From: Phaeacidiphilus oryzae TH49 | Lineage (GTDB): Bacteria; Actinomycetota; Actinomycetes; Streptomycetales; Streptomycetaceae | Assembly: GCF_000744815.1 (NCBI RefSeq) | Contig: NZ_JQMQ01000005.1 | Location: 6,467,801-6,531,800 of the forward strand | Direction: 5' to 3' | DNA: 64,000 nt | Part shown: piece after piece, positions 41,334 to 51,559 of the stretch | How positions within the stretch are numbered: the stretch's first letter is position 1 | Layout: every line of letters begins with the position of its first letter | Notes under the pieces: generated by a model | Seen by the model: only the letters and a program-made list of their open reading frames with translations | Told to the model about the DNA's origin: nothing | Databases searched by the model: none | Program-made: the position numbers and the translations under genes

Positions 41334-43469
41334 GTGGCAGCGCTGGAGTCGGACGACCCGCGTTCCATCGGCGACTACCAGCTGGTCGAGCGTCTGGGCG
41401 CGGGCGGGATGGGCCGGGTTTTCCTGGGCAGGTCGCCGGGCGGACGCCGGGTCGCGGTCAAGGTGGTGCACACCGAGCTGGTACGCCAGCCGGAGTTCCG
41501 CTCGCGTTTCCGGCGCGAGGTGGCGGCCGCCCGCGCGGTCAGCGGAGCCTTCACCGCCCCGGTGATCGACGCCGATCCGGACGCCCCCCAGCCCTGGCTG
41601 GTCACCAGCTACATCCCCGGGCCCTCGCTCGCGGACGCGGTCAACGGGCAGGGCGCGATGCCCGCCGACTCCGTCTTCTCGCTGGCCGCGGGGCTCGCCG
41701 AGGCGCTGGTCTCGATCCACGCGGCGGGCCTCGTCCACCGCGACCTCAAGCCCTCCAACGTGCTGCTGAGCGACGACGGCCCGCGGGTGATCGACTTCGG
41801 CATCGCCCGGATCCTGGAGAACCCCGGCTCCACCATGACCGGGCTGGTCGTGGGCTCGCCCGGGTTCATGTCCCCGGAGCAGGTGAACACCGGGGAGATC
41901 ACCCCGGCCAGCGACGTCTTCTCGCTCGGTGCGGTGCTGGCCTTCGCCGCCACCGGCGCCAACCCGTTCGGCATGGGCGCCACCCCGTCGCTGCTCTACC
42001 GGGTCGTCCACGCCACCCCCGAGCTGAACGGGATCGACGATCCCGAGCTCCTCGGCCTGATCACCGACTGCCTGGCCAAGGAGCCGGAGCAGCGCCCGAC
42101 CCCCCGCCAGGTGCTGGACCGCGCCCGTGCCCGCGGCAGCGCGGCAGACCCGGGCTTCGGCGGCGGATTCGCGGGGGGCGCGGCGGGATCCACCAGGGCG
42201 GGTGGCGGTTTCGCGGAAGGCGCGGCCGGGCCCACCGGGGCTGGCGGCGGTTTCCCGGGGAGTGCGGCAGGAGCCGCCGGGACCGGTGGCTTCGCCGGGG
42301 GCGATGGGGACGCGGCCGGCGGTACCGGGGCCGGCTTCCCGGCAGCCGGTGCGCCGATGCCCGCGCCCTACCCGCCGGCCGGTACGGAGAGCTGGCCGCT
42401 CGCTCCGCCGATCGCCGCTCCCGGCGGACCGGGCGCCCCCGGCGGCTACGGCGGCCCGGGCGTCCCGGGCGGCTACGGCACTGCCGGGGCCGGCGGATCG
42501 GCCACGCCCCCCGGCGGTCACGGCGGCGCCCCCGGCCAGCCCGGGTACGGAACGCCGTACGCCGTGCCGGGCCAGGGCGGGCCGGCCACGCCGTATCCCG
42601 CGCCAGGCTTCGGCGCGCCGGGCGCGCCGGGCGCGCCGGGCGCTCCCGGCGCCCCCGCCACGCCGTATCCGGCTCCCGGTGGCTTCGGCGGCGACGGCCC
42701 GTCGGGGCCCCGCCGGCGCGGGCCCGCCCGGCGCACCCTGCTGCTCTCCGGTGCCGGGCTGGCCGTCGTGCTGGCGCTCGTGGTGGTGCTCGGGCTCCGG
42801 GCGACGGGCGGGGGCGGAGCCGACGGCCGGGCCGCCGCGGGGCAGTCCGTGCCGGCCCCGACCGGAGCCTGGACGCTGACCTCGCACACCGGGGACCGGG
42901 TGCCGGACACCGCGGGCGGGCATCCGGCCACCGCCACCGACGTCCGCTGGCCGGTGGTGAAGAGCCGCGGGGCGATCTTCAACGGCCGTAGCAGCTCGAT
43001 CACGACCTCGGGACAGGTGCTGGACACCGGCGCCGGGCACAGCTTCACCGTCTCCGCGTGGGTGCGGATCGACCGCGTCGCAGACCAGTTCGCCACCGCG
43101 GTCAGCCAGGACAGCGGCGGCAGCGGGGGCAGCGGCTTCTACCTGCAGTACTCGGGGAGCGACCGGCGCTGGGCCTTCGCGCGGCCCGGCGTCCGCGCGC
43201 TCTCCACCGGCAAGCCGGTGGCCGGCGTCTGGACCCATCTGGTCGGCGTCGACGACGGCGCGCGCGGGCTGCTGGTCCTCTACGTCAACGGCCGCGCCCA
43301 GGGCAGCGTCCGGCTGAACGACGCCCAGCAGCCCGCCTCGCACGGGCCCCTGGCGATCGGCCGCGCCCACAACGCCACCGGTCCCGCGGACTGGTTCCCC
43401 GGCGCGGTGCGGGGCGTCCGGGTGTGGAACCAGGCCCTCACCGCCGCCCAGGTGGCCGCGGTGGTATAG
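41334..43469 (+). CDS. Receptor-type Ser/Thr protein kinase with LamG-like outer domain
   Basis: 711 residues from GTG 41334, preceded by GGAGG. Kinase domain about 10-265: 'LGAGGMGRVFLG', Lys in 'VAVKVV', catalytic 'HRDLKPSN', DFG, 'GSPGFMSPEQ'. A Gly/Ala/Pro-rich linker of about 190 residues follows. One membrane helix lies near 465-485 ('LLLSGAGLAVVLALVVVLGL'). The outer part is a concanavalin/LamG-like domain: 'HSFTVSAWVRIDR', 'WTHLVGVDDGARGLLVLYVNG'. It probably senses a cell-surface carbohydrate or protein. It ends 41 bp before the convergent conservon. Confidence 0.92.
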   Translation: MAALESDDPRSIGDYQLVERLGAGGMGRVFLGRSPGGRRVAVKVVHTELVRQPEFRSRFRREVAAARAVSGAFTAPVIDADPDAPQPWLVTSYIPGPSLADAVNGQGAMPADSVFSLAAGLAEALVSIHAAGLVHRDLKPSNVLLSDDGPRVIDFGIARILENPGSTMTGLVVGSPGFMSPEQVNTGEITPASDVFSLGAVLAFAATGANPFGMGATPSLLYRVVHATPELNGIDDPELLGLITDCLAKEPEQRPTPRQVLDRARARGSAADPGFGGGFAGGAAGSTRAGGGFAEGAAGPTGAGGGFPGSAAGAAGTGGFAGGDGDAAGGTGAGFPAAGAPMPAPYPPAGTESWPLAPPIAAPGGPGAPGGYGGPGVPGGYGTAGAGGSATPPGGHGGAPGQPGYGTPYAVPGQGGPATPYPAPGFGAPGAPGAPGAPGAPATPYPAPGGFGGDGPSGPRRRGPARRTLLLSGAGLAVVLALVVVLGLRATGGGGADGRAAAGQSVPAPTGAWTLTSHTGDRVPDTAGGHPATATDVRWPVVKSRGAIFNGRSSSITTSGQVLDTGAGHSFTVSAWVRIDRVADQFATAVSQDSGGSGGSGFYLQYSGSDRRWAFARPGVRALSTGKPVAGVWTHLVGVDDGARGLLVLYVNGRAQGSVRLNDAQQPASHGPLAIGRAHNATGPADWFPGAVRGVRVWNQALTAAQVAAVV

Positions 43470-43510
43470 CGCCGCCGCGCGCCGCGCCGCCGCACGCCGC
43501 GCTCCCGCGG

Positions 43511-44161
43511 CTACCCGCCGTCGCCCGGCTGGTGGCGTGACGTCAGGACGTGCTCCACCAGCCTGATCAGCACCTCCTTGCCGGACTCCCGGTCGCGTGC
43601 GTCGCACAGCACCACCGGTGCGTCCGGCCCCAGGTCCAGGGCGCCGGAGATGGACTGCTCGCTGTGCGCCTGGACGCCGTCGAAGCAGTTGACCGCGACG
43701 ACGAACGGGATGCCCCGGTCCTCGAAGAAGTCCACCGCCGGGAAGCAGTCCACCAGCCGCCGGGTGTCGGCCAGGACGACCGCGCCCAGGGCGCCGGTGG
43801 CGAGCTCGTCCCAGGCGAACCAGAAGCGGTCCTGGCCGGGGGTGCCGAAGAGGTAGACGGCGAGGTCGTCGCGGAGGGTGATCCGGCCGAAGTCCATCGC
43901 CACGGTGGTGGTGGTCTTGGTCTCCACCCCCTGGAGGTCGTCGACCGGGCGGCCGACCTCGGTGAGGTTCTCCTCGGTGGTCAGCGGGCGGATCTCGCTC
44001 ACCGCTCCGACCAGGGTGGTCTTGCCGACGCCGAAGCCGCCGGCCACCAGGATCTTGAGGGCGGTGAAGGCCGGCCGCCCGGGCCGCGCGGGCGGCTCGG
44101 ACCGGTGTGCGGACCGGCCGGTGGATCGGCCGGTGGATCGGTCAGAGTGCGCGAAGGCCAT
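43511..44161 (-). CDS. cvnD: CvnD-type small GTPase of a conservon
   Basis: 216 residues. 'KILVAGGFGVGKTTLVGAVSEI' is the P-loop; 'TTTTVAMDFGRI' and 'VYLFGTPGQDRFWF' hold the switch motifs; 'VVAVNCFDG' is the specificity element (N-C-F-D instead of NKxD, usual for this family). The N-terminal 30 residues are a Ser/Arg/Gly-rich extension. The start overlaps cvnC by 20 bp. It works with the sensor-like CvnA and with CvnB/CvnC in a membrane-associated signalling complex. Confidence 0.93.
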   Translation of the reverse strand: MAFAHSDRSTGRSTGRSAHRSEPPARPGRPAFTALKILVAGGFGVGKTTLVGAVSEIRPLTTEENLTEVGRPVDDLQGVETKTTTTVAMDFGRITLRDDLAVYLFGTPGQDRFWFAWDELATGALGAVVLADTRRLVDCFPAVDFFEDRGIPFVVAVNCFDGVQAHSEQSISGALDLGPDAPVVLCDARDRESGKEVLIRLVEHVLTSRHQPGDGG

Positions 44162-44561
44162 TGATCACGTCTCGCAGAAGTCGGGCGTCCGGGCGGTGGC
44201 TTGGGGATTCCGCCTCGGGCGGGGTGATGCGGACCAGTCCGTGGGTGACCAGTTCGCCGAGCAGTACCCGCACCACGCCGACCGGCAGCCCGGAGTCGGA
44301 CGCCAGATCGGCGACCGGCTGCGGGGCGTCGCCGCAGAGGCGGAGGAGATCGCGCTGCTCGGGGGGCAGGAAGCCGGGTGGCCGCTCGCCGGTCGGCTGG
44401 ACGATCGCCATCAGGCCGATCCGCCCGGCGCTGTCGGGCGGCCGGGCCCGGCCGGCGGTCATCGCGTAGAGGCGGACCAGCGGGCCGGCCTCCTCGTCGT
44501 AGCGGTCCCTCCACTCGTCGCCCGAGGCGGGTCCGCCGCCGTCGCTGACCTCTTCGCTCAC
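44142..44561 (-). CDS. cvnC: CvnC-type DUF742 protein of a conservon
   Basis: 139 residues from GTG 44561, which overlaps the cvnB stop as GTGA. 'GPLVRLYAMTAGRARP', 'LPPEQRDLLRLC', 'QPVADLASDSGLPVGVVRVLLGEL' (a winged-helix-like part) and 'LLRDVINGLRAL' are the DUF742 segments. Third gene of the conservon; precise role unknown. Confidence 0.92.
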   Translation of the reverse strand: MSEEVSDGGGPASGDEWRDRYDEEAGPLVRLYAMTAGRARPPDSAGRIGLMAIVQPTGERPPGFLPPEQRDLLRLCGDAPQPVADLASDSGLPVGVVRVLLGELVTHGLVRITPPEAESPSHRPDARLLRDVINGLRAL

Positions 44562-45022
44562 GGCGCGCCGTCCGTCCGGGCGGGGACGCCGAGGTGCTCG
44601 CCGACCCGCTCGACCAGGACGGCCATCTCGTAGGCGATCAGGCCGATGTCGGCGTTGCCGTGGGTGAAGACGGCGAGGCAGGAGCCGTCCCCGGCGGCCA
44701 CCACGAAGAGGAAGCCGGACTCCAGCTCGACCATCGTCTGGATGACGCCGCCCGCCTGGAAGTGCCGTCCGGCGCCCTTCGCCAGGGAGTGGAAGCCGGA
44801 GGCGATGGCGCAGAACCGCTCGGCCTCGGCGCGGTCCATCCCGGCCGAGGCGCCGACCACCAGGCCGTCCGAGGAGAGCATCACGGCGCAGCGGACCTCG
44901 CCGACCCGGGAGACCAGGTCGTCGAGGAGCCAGTCGACGCCGTCGCCGGAGCCGCTGCCGGAACCGCTGCCGGGATCCGGGGCCGGACCGCTCAGGTGGG
45001 TGATGGTGTACGGCTCGTTCAC
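44558..45022 (-). CDS. cvnB: CvnB-type roadblock/LC7 domain protein
   Basis: 154 residues from GTG 45022. A 20-residue N terminus with Gly-Ser dipeptide repeats precedes the roadblock fold: 'VDWLLDDLVSRVGEVRCAVMLSSDGL', 'ERFCAIASGFHSLAKGAG', 'GFLFVVAAGDGSCLAVF', 'IAYEMAVLVERVGEHLG'. Such proteins regulate the CvnD GTPase. It overlaps cvnA upstream and cvnC downstream by 4 bp each. Confidence 0.92.
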   Translation of the reverse strand: MNEPYTITHLSGPAPDPGSGSGSGSGDGVDWLLDDLVSRVGEVRCAVMLSSDGLVVGASAGMDRAEAERFCAIASGFHSLAKGAGRHFQAGGVIQTMVELESGFLFVVAAGDGSCLAVFTHGNADIGLIAYEMAVLVERVGEHLGVPARTDGAP

Positions 45023-47738
45023 TGGTCTTCCCCTGCCTCGGCCCGGCCCGGGCGGGGGCCCGGTTCGGGTCGGTGGTCCGGTTCCCGCGGTGCGCCTCGG
45101 CCGAGCGGCTCTGCTCGGCGGGAGCGCTCGCGCCTGTGGCTGCGCCTGCGCCTGCGTCCGCGCCTGTGGCTGCCCCTGCGCCTGGGTTCGCGCCGGCGGC
45201 GCGGGCGCGGCGCCGGCCGGAGCGGAGGGAGCTGATGGTGGCCCGGGCCGCCTCGGGCGAGCGGTACGCGGCCGGCCGCGACTGCTGCCCGCCGGCCGTG
45301 TCCGGCTGGTCCGGCCCGCCCTGCTGCCCGGTGCGGCGCAGCTCGGGCGCGAGGCTGGCCTGCCGCACCCGCTGGGGGAGGCCCTGGGCGTCCGCGGCCG
45401 CGGCGGGGGCGGCCTCGGTGGGCGCGCCACCGGAAGGCGCCGCCTCGGCGGTCGCGGGCTGGACGGTCCCGGGCCGGGCGGACGCGGAGCCCGTGCCGGG
45501 GGTCTCGGCCGCGTGCTGGCCGGCGTGCCGTGGGCGCGGGACGGAGTGCGCCGAGGCCGTCGCGCCGGTGGCTGCCGCGCGGTGCGCGCCGCCACCGGGC
45601 GCCGGTGCGGGTGCGGGCGCCGGCGTGGACGCCGGTGCGGGCGCGGACGTCGCGCCGGGTGCCCGGGTGTGCGCCTCCGGGAAGCGGAGGCCGCGGGCGC
45701 TCGCGCCCTGCGGTACCGCGCTCCGCGCCTCGCCAACGCCGCGGGCGTAGCGGGGGAGCATCGCCCGGCCCTCGCCCGCGCCGGCCGACCTGCCGCCCGG
45801 CCCCGCCCCGGACGCCGTCTCGGCCAGGCCCGGGTGGAGGGCGCCGAGGCGGTCCTTGGGGATGAAGATCACCGCGCACACGCCCCCGTACACCGAGTGA
45901 CGCAGCGTCACCCGCATGTCGAGCCGCTGGGCCAGCCGGTTGACTACGAAGAGGCCGAGCTGGCGGGAGTCGAGGAGGTTGACCTCCTCGGCGCCGATCC
46001 GCTCGTTGGCGGCCCGCAGCGCGGCGTCGCTCATGCCGAGCCCGCGGTCCTCGATCTCCAGCACCGCGCCGGTGCCGACCTCGTCGCCGCGGATGGCGAC
46101 CTGGGTGTGCGGCGGGGAGAACGCGGCGGCGTTCTCGGTCAGTTCGGCGATCAGGTGGACCAGGTCGGCGACGGCGCTGCCGTCCAGCCACAGCTGCGGG
46201 ACGCTCTCGATCCGGACCCGGCTGAGGTCGGCGGTCTCCGCCGCGCCCGCGCGCACCGCGTCCAGCAGCGGCACGGGGTTGCGCCAGGCGCGGCCCGGCG
46301 CGGAGCCGGAGAGGATCAGCAGCGACTCGGCGTGCCGGCGCATCCGGGTGGTGAGGTGGTCGAGCTTGAACAGGTCCTCCAGCTCGGCCGGGTCCTCGGT
46401 CCTCCGCTCCATGGTGTCCAGCAGGTCCAGCTGCTTGTGCAGCAGCACCTGGCTGCGCCGGGCCAGGCCGACGTACACCCCGGAGACGCCGGTGAGCGCC
46501 GCGGCCCGGCCCGCGACCGCGCGCAGCGCCGCCCGGTGGACGGTGTTCAGCGCGGCGGCCACCTGGCCGACCTCGCTGCGCCCGGCCTCGGAGTCGGCCA
46601 GCGGGGCCTCGGCCTCGACATCCAGCTCCTCGCCGTTGTGGATCCGGCGGATCGCGCCCGGCAGGCGGGAGGAGGCCAGCTGGAGCGCGGTGTTGCGCAG
46701 CCCGGTGAGGTCGGTGACCAGCCCGCGGCCGACCCGGACGGAGAGCACCAGCGAGCAGATCACGCCGAGCAGTCCCAGCACCACCGCCAGACCCGAGCCG
46801 CCCAGCACGGAGAAGGAGTACGGGCCGGCGCTCGCCCCGCGGGCCTCGGCCGCCGCCTCCGCCTGCCCGAGTCCGGACAGCGTGCTCCCGGCGGCCGCCG
46901 ACCAGTAGTCGGCGGGCACCGCGGTCAGCGCCCCGCCGGCGCCCGCGGCGGAGATCGCCTGCTGCGCCTTGGCCAGCGAGGCGGACGCGGCGGAGTCGAG
47001 CACCGCGCGGTACCCGGCCGAGTCCTGCGCGCTCAGGTCCGGCAGCGCGCCCTCGGTGAGGGACTGCTGGACGGCGCTCTGCCGGACGAAGTCCAGGTAC
47101 TGCGGCTGCTGGAGGACGCCGGCCGCCTGGGCCGCCCGGAAGTCGCCGTCCTGGCGGCTCAGCGCCTCGCGGGCGCGGGCGAGTTCGAGCACCGCCCGGG
47201 CGTCGCCGGACTGCTTGGCGCCGGCCGCGTCGGCCAGTCCGGCCTGCACCGAGAAGGCGCGCTCGACGGTCCGGTCGTAGCCGCTCGCCAGGTCCGCTGC
47301 GCCGTGGCCCGAGCGGCCGGCGGCCAGCGAACCGGCGCTGCTCATCAGGGCGTTGATCCGGGCGGGGAGGTCGGAGTCGAGGGCGGCGGTGTCCGTGCTG
47401 CTGCGGTCGACACCGCTGCGGAGTGCCGCCACGGCCCGGTCGGTGCGCTGCTCGGCGCCGTCCAGAGCGGTGCGGTCGGCGGAGTTCGGGGCCGCGCGGT
47501 AGACCAGTGCGGCGGTCCGCTCGTCCTCCACCGCGCCGGTGAGGTCGCGGATGGGGGTGGTGAGGGTGGTGTTGATGTCCCGCAGCTGCTGGGCGGCCGA
47601 CACCTGGGACGCCGTGCCCACGGCCGCATAGCCCCACAGGGCCATCAGCGACACCACGGGCACGGTGAGCAGGACGACCACCTTGGCGCGGATCGTTTTC
47701 GGACGCAGCCGCTCGGGCAGCGGAAGTCGGGTGGTCAT
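45019..47738 (-). CDS. cvnA: CvnA-type sensor histidine kinase-like protein, apparent frameshift near the C terminus
   Basis: About 900 residues. Membrane helices lie near 20-45 and 320-345 around a nitrate-sensor (NIT)-like outer domain ('AVEDERTAALVYR'). A HAMP-like segment and an ATPase domain follow: N box 'ELTENAAAFSPP', G1 'IEDRGLGM', G2 'GLFVVNRLAQRL'. The C-terminal 300 residues are low complexity. The main frame does not stop before cvnB but runs on, out of frame over cvnB, into cvnC. One extra base near 45050-45070 makes it end at the TGA 45019-45021, overlapping cvnB as GTGA, as conservons normally do. Confidence 0.85.
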
Positions 47739-47802
47739 GGGAGGGGGGTCTCCTCGGCGGTGAGCGGGGGGACGCGGGACCTCGGGGGCCGGCCGGTCGC
47801 GG

Positions 47803-48576
47803 TCAGGAGGCGGGGAGTTCGACCTCGGTCAGCGGGCCCGCGGCGGCGGCGTCCTCGGCGCGCTCCTGCGCGGTCGGTGAGAGCGCCACGAAGGCGCTGG
47901 TGAGGAAGAGGAAGGAGCCGAGCACCACGGCGAGCGGGAAGATGAAGGAGCCCGCGGTGGCGCCGCTGAGCGGGCCGTGGCCGCCGTCCACGTGCACGGT
48001 GGCGGCGAGCATCCCGGTGTAGTGCATGCAGCTGACCGCGAGGCCCATCAGGAGTGCGGCGATCGAGGTGTAGAGGGTGCCGCGGATGGTGAGGGCGGCC
48101 CAGAGCGCGGCGGCGGCGGCCACCGCCGCGATCGCCACCGAGAGCGCCACCAGGCCGGGGGAGTAGCTGATGGTGCCGTGGAGGTTGACCGCGGCCATGC
48201 CGATGTAGTGCATGGCGGCGACGCCGACCCCGGTGCCGATTCCGCCGAAGGCCACCGAGCGCACCCGCGAGCCGCCGTAGCCGGCGATGAAGACGCCGGC
48301 GCCGACCACCAGGACCGCCACCAGCAGGCTCAGCAGGGTGAGCGGGATGTCGTAGCGGATGGGGCTGCCCTCGACGGCGAAGCCGAGCATGGCGATGAAG
48401 TGCATCGTCCAGATTCCGGCCGCCAGCGCGATCGAGGCGGTGATCAGCCAGGCGCGCTTGGTACGGCCTTCGGTGCCCAGTCCGCGCACGGTGCAGCGCA
48501 GTCCCAGAGCGGAGCCGACCACTGCCATCACATAGGACAGGACCGGAGTGATCCAGCCGCCGTTCATGTGCTGCAT
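47803..48576 (-). CDS. MHYT-domain integral membrane sensor
   Basis: 257 residues with about seven membrane helices. The MHYT family motifs are 'WTMHFIAMLGF', 'AAMHYIGMAAV' and 'SCMHYTGMLAA', whose Met/His residues are thought to bind a metal and sense a diatomic gas. ATG 48576 (MQHMNGG) fits the usual start of streptomycete members. There is no attached output domain, so it must signal through partners; the conservon 60 bp downstream is a plausible candidate. Confidence 0.9.
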   Translation of the reverse strand: MQHMNGGWITPVLSYVMAVVGSALGLRCTVRGLGTEGRTKRAWLITASIALAAGIWTMHFIAMLGFAVEGSPIRYDIPLTLLSLLVAVLVVGAGVFIAGYGGSRVRSVAFGGIGTGVGVAAMHYIGMAAVNLHGTISYSPGLVALSVAIAAVAAAAALWAALTIRGTLYTSIAALLMGLAVSCMHYTGMLAATVHVDGGHGPLSGATAGSFIFPLAVVLGSFLFLTSAFVALSPTAQERAEDAAAAGPLTEVELPAS

Positions 48577-48919
48577 ATGACCCACAAAAAACCCCTGGCT
48601 CGCGTCGTCGGCCCCCGAACGACACGGGAACGTAACACGTTGACCCGGTGCGGGTTGTGGGGATTCTGTATAGCCGGAGGGGGTTACCGATGCGTAGCCC
48701 CCGAAAGATGAGGGCTGGATGAAGATCGCGACCGTCGGCCGGGAAATCCCGGCTGAGATCCATCTCACCCCGCCGGGCAGCGTTATCGCCGCGGAATAGC
48801 GGACATCTCCGCATTTCCCTGCGCTTGTCGGCCCTCCGCCCGGGGCGGCCCATTCGAAAGCCGCCGGAATCCCCTCCGGACCGGGCGGACCGGGCGGCCC
48901 GAACGGAACCGGGAGCGGA
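48577..48919 (-). other. 343-bp intergenic region, no gene
   Basis: Between the end of a GntR gene and the start of the MHYT gene on the same strand. It is less GC-rich than its surroundings, with a minus-strand TACGTT hexamer near 48630 that could be a -10 box. Short inverted pieces are present but no clear riboswitch or small RNA was recognised. Confidence 0.5.
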
Positions 48920-49690
48920 TCAGCGCGCGGACTCCGGGTCCACCGGAACGGTCCCGGTGGTGTCCCAGAACGCCGGGTCGGCGTCCTGCAGCCGGCTCGC
49001 CGCCCGCTTGAGGTGGCGGCGGGCGGCCGAGCGGGCCCGGCGGGCGTCCCGCGCCTCGACCGCCTCCACGATCGCCTGGTGCTCCCGGCGGACGGCCTCC
49101 GCGAAGTCGCCGCGCCTGGCCTCGTTCGCCCTGGTGACCCTGATCCCTCGGCGGGACACCTCGCCGAGGTAGCGGGCGGTGGCGACCAGGACCGCGTTGC
49201 CGGTGGACTCGGCGATCGAGCGGTGGAAGGCCAGGTCCTCGTCGGTGCCGTCGCCGCCGGCGGCCACCGCGGCGTCGATCGCGTCCAGCGCGGCCCGGAT
49301 ACGGGCGAGGTCGGCGGCGGTCGCCCGGGACGCCGCCAGCTCCGCGGCCTCGCCCTCGATGGCCCGGCGGACCTCCACGATTTTCAGGACATTTGACTTG
49401 GCGTCGGCTCCCAGCGGGTCGTCCGCAGCGGCGGCCTCGAGGTCGAGCGGCCGGGTGCGGCGGGCCAGGACGAAGACCCCGCGGCCCTGGCGCGGTTCGA
49501 CCAGGCCCGCGTTGCGCAGCCGGGACACGGCCTCGCGGACCACCGTCCGGCTGACCCCGAGCTGACTGACGAGCTCGACCTCGGTCGGCAGCCGGTCCCC
49601 CTCGGCCAGCCGCCCGGACTCGATCTCCTCCGCCAGCAGCGCGGCCACCCGGTCCGTGAGCCGAACCGGGCCGCTCAGCTTGGAGAACAT
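48920..49690 (-). CDS. FadR-type GntR regulator of the four-carbon acid sugar locus
   Basis: 256 residues. 'LAEGDRLPTEVELVSQLGVSRTVVREAVSRLRNAGLV' is the winged helix; the FCD domain holds 'EVRRAIEGEAAELAA', 'DLAFHRSIAESTGN' and 'EHQAIVEAVEARD' with the usual Asp/His metal ligands. It is the last gene downstream of denD (10-bp gap), so it may be transcribed with the catabolic operon. GGTCATATGATGACC upstream of ltnD is its likely target. It probably responds to an acid-sugar intermediate. Confidence 0.88.
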   Translation of the reverse strand: MFSKLSGPVRLTDRVAALLAEEIESGRLAEGDRLPTEVELVSQLGVSRTVVREAVSRLRNAGLVEPRQGRGVFVLARRTRPLDLEAAAADDPLGADAKSNVLKIVEVRRAIEGEAAELAASRATAADLARIRAALDAIDAAVAAGGDGTDEDLAFHRSIAESTGNAVLVATARYLGEVSRRGIRVTRANEARRGDFAEAVRREHQAIVEAVEARDARRARSAARRHLKRAASRLQDADPAFWDTTGTVPVDPESAR

Positions 49691-49700
49691 GGCCGGCAGT

Positions 49701-50720
49701 CTAGCGAGGGGTGATCGCGGAGCCGGTGGCGGCGAGATGCCCGCGGACCACCGACTCGAAGTCCGGGTCGGGGGTCAGGCCGAGGGCCGCGGCCCGGCGG
49801 TGGTCGAAGTCCGCCGGCCAGGAGCCGACGATGGCCTCGACCGCCGGGTCCGGCGCCACCGTGACCAGGTCGGCCACCGCGTCGCCTGCCACCCGGCGCA
49901 GGGTCGCCAGCATCTCCGCGACCGACACGGTGAGCGCCGGCAGGTTGACCGGCAGCCCGCCGGCCAGCCGCCCCGGCTCCGGGCCGCGTTCGGCCTCGGC
50001 CACCCGCAGGATGCCGGCGACCGTCCGGGGCGGGGAGGCCAGCGCCACCCGCAGGCCGGTGTCCACCGGGCAGACGGCGGGCAGTCCGGCCAGCGGCTCG
50101 CGGATGATCCCGGAGAGGAAGCCGGAGGCCGCGGCGTTCGGCTTCCCCGGCCGCACCGCGACGGTCATCAGCCGGGCCACCCGGCCGTCCAGGAAGCCCC
50201 GCCGGGTGTACTCGGCGACCAGCTGCTCGCAGACCAGCTTCTCCGCGCCGTAACTGGACCTCGGGGTGGGCAGGGTGGACTCGTCGACCACCGCCGGCAG
50301 GGGGAGGGCCGGGTCGGAGCCGTAGACGGCGACGCTGCTGGAGAAGAGGAGCAGCGGAAGCGGGGAGCCTCCGCCGGCCCGCGCGGTCTGCGCCCTCAGC
50401 GCCTCCAGCAGGGCGCGGGTGGTCTCCACGTTGCCGCGCATCCCGAGGTCGAAGTCGGCCTCGCACTCCGCCGAGACGGCGGCCGCGAGATGGATCACCG
50501 CGTCCACCGGCTCGGCCAGCAGCTCCGGCAGACGCTCCGTCAGATCGCCTTCGACGGTCTCCACCAGCCGGTGGGCGGTGAGCGGCGAGCCGGGGTCGGT
50601 GACGCGGTCGGCCAGCAGCAGCCGGTCGATCGGCGCACCCCGGAAGGTCCCGCGCTCCAGCAGGGCGCCGGCCACCCGCCGGCCGAGGAAGCCGAAGCCT
50701 CCGGTGATCAGGATCCTCAT
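49701..50720 (-). CDS. denD: D-erythronate dehydrogenase (DenD-type SDR epimerase family)
   Basis: 339 residues. '[19 protein letters not shown]' binds NAD; '[18 protein letters not shown]', 'SSSVAVYG', catalytic '[11 protein letters not shown]' (YxxxK) and '[13 protein letters not shown]' match DenD. It oxidises D-erythronate to 2-oxo-tetronate, the substrate of OtnI encoded just upstream. The 4-bp overlap with otnI (50717-50720) shows coupling. NAD is the expected acceptor. Confidence 0.87.
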   Translation of the reverse strand: MRILITGGFGFLGRRVAGALLERGTFRGAPIDRLLLADRVTDPGSPLTAHRLVETVEGDLTERLPELLAEPVDAVIHLAAAVSAECEADFDLGMRGNVETTRALLEALRAQTARAGGGSPLPLLLFSSSVAVYGSDPALPLPAVVDESTLPTPRSSYGAEKLVCEQLVAEYTRRGFLDGRVARLMTVAVRPGKPNAAASGFLSGIIREPLAGLPAVCPVDTGLRVALASPPRTVAGILRVAEAERGPEPGRLAGGLPVNLPALTVSVAEMLATLRRVAGDAVADLVTVAPDPAVEAIVGSWPADFDHRRAAALGLTPDPDFESVVRGHLAATGSAITPR

Positions 50721-51535
50721 GCGCTCGCCCCTCCGTGGTCGCCGATCCAGTGGAGGCCCTCGCCGGTCCCCGCGCGCGGGTGGTACTCGCAGCCGATCCA
50801 GCCCCGGTAGCCCTGTTGGTCGATGACGTCGAGGAGGTGGCGGAGGTTCAACTCGCCGGTGTGCGGCTCGTGGCGGTCCGGGACGCCGGCGATCTGGATG
50901 TGGGCGACCCGGCCGGTGGGGAGGTCGCGGCGGAGGGTGGTGGTGAGGTCGCCCTCGACGATCTGGCAGTGGTAGAGGTCGAGTTGGACCTTGAGGTTCT
51001 CCGCCCCGACCGCCTCCAGCACGGCGTGGGCGTCGGCCTGGTGGTTGAGGAGGTAGCCGGGCATGTCGCGGGGGTTGATCGGCTCGATCAGGATCCGTAC
51101 CCCGGCCGCGGCGGCCCGCTCGGCGGCCCAGGCGAGGTTCTCCAGGTAGGTGGCGTAGGCCGGACCGGTGCGGTCGATCCGGGCACCGGGCTCCCGTCGG
51201 GCGTCCGGGACGAGACCGGCCATCATGTGCACCTGGTCGCAGCCGAGTTCGGCCGCGTACTCCAGGGCGCGGTCGGTCCCGGCGCGGGTCTCCGCCTCCC
51301 GGCCGGGCAGCGCGGCGGTGCCGCGCTCGCCCGCGGCCCAGTCGCCCGGCGGCGCGTTGAAGAGCACCTGCCGCAGGCCGTTGTCGTCCAGCCGGCGGCG
51401 CAGCTCGGCGGCCGGCCAGGGATAGGGGAAGAGGTACTCCACGGCCCGGAAGCCGTGGGCGGCGGCCGCGGTGAAGCGGTCCGGGAACTCGTGCTCGGTG
51501 TACATCAGGCTCAGGTTCGCTGCGAAGCGCGGCAT
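50717..51535 (-). CDS. otnI: 2-oxo-tetronate isomerase (OtnI, hydroxypyruvate isomerase family)
   Basis: 272 residues of the xylose-isomerase-like barrel. '[18 protein letters not shown]', 'VEYLFPYPW', '[11 protein letters not shown]', '[17 protein letters not shown]', '[16 protein letters not shown]' and '[14 protein letters not shown]' contain the metal-binding Glu, Asp, His and Glu. It converts 2-oxo-tetronate to 3-oxo-tetronate for OtnK. ATG 51535 is followed by family-conserved residues directly. Confidence 0.9.
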   Translation of the reverse strand: MPRFAANLSLMYTEHEFPDRFTAAAAHGFRAVEYLFPYPWPAAELRRRLDDNGLRQVLFNAPPGDWAAGERGTAALPGREAETRAGTDRALEYAAELGCDQVHMMAGLVPDARREPGARIDRTGPAYATYLENLAWAAERAAAAGVRILIEPINPRDMPGYLLNHQADAHAVLEAVGAENLKVQLDLYHCQIVEGDLTTTLRRDLPTGRVAHIQIAGVPDRHEPHTGELNLRHLLDVIDQQGYRGWIGCEYHPRAGTGEGLHWIGDHGGASA

Positions 51536-51559
51536 TCCGGTCTCCTCACTCCGGTCTCC

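Noticed and set aside
48577-48919. Riboswitch (cyclic dinucleotide type) before the MHYT gene
   Set aside because: Some GGGG/CCCC elements suggested one, but no conserved core could be matched.
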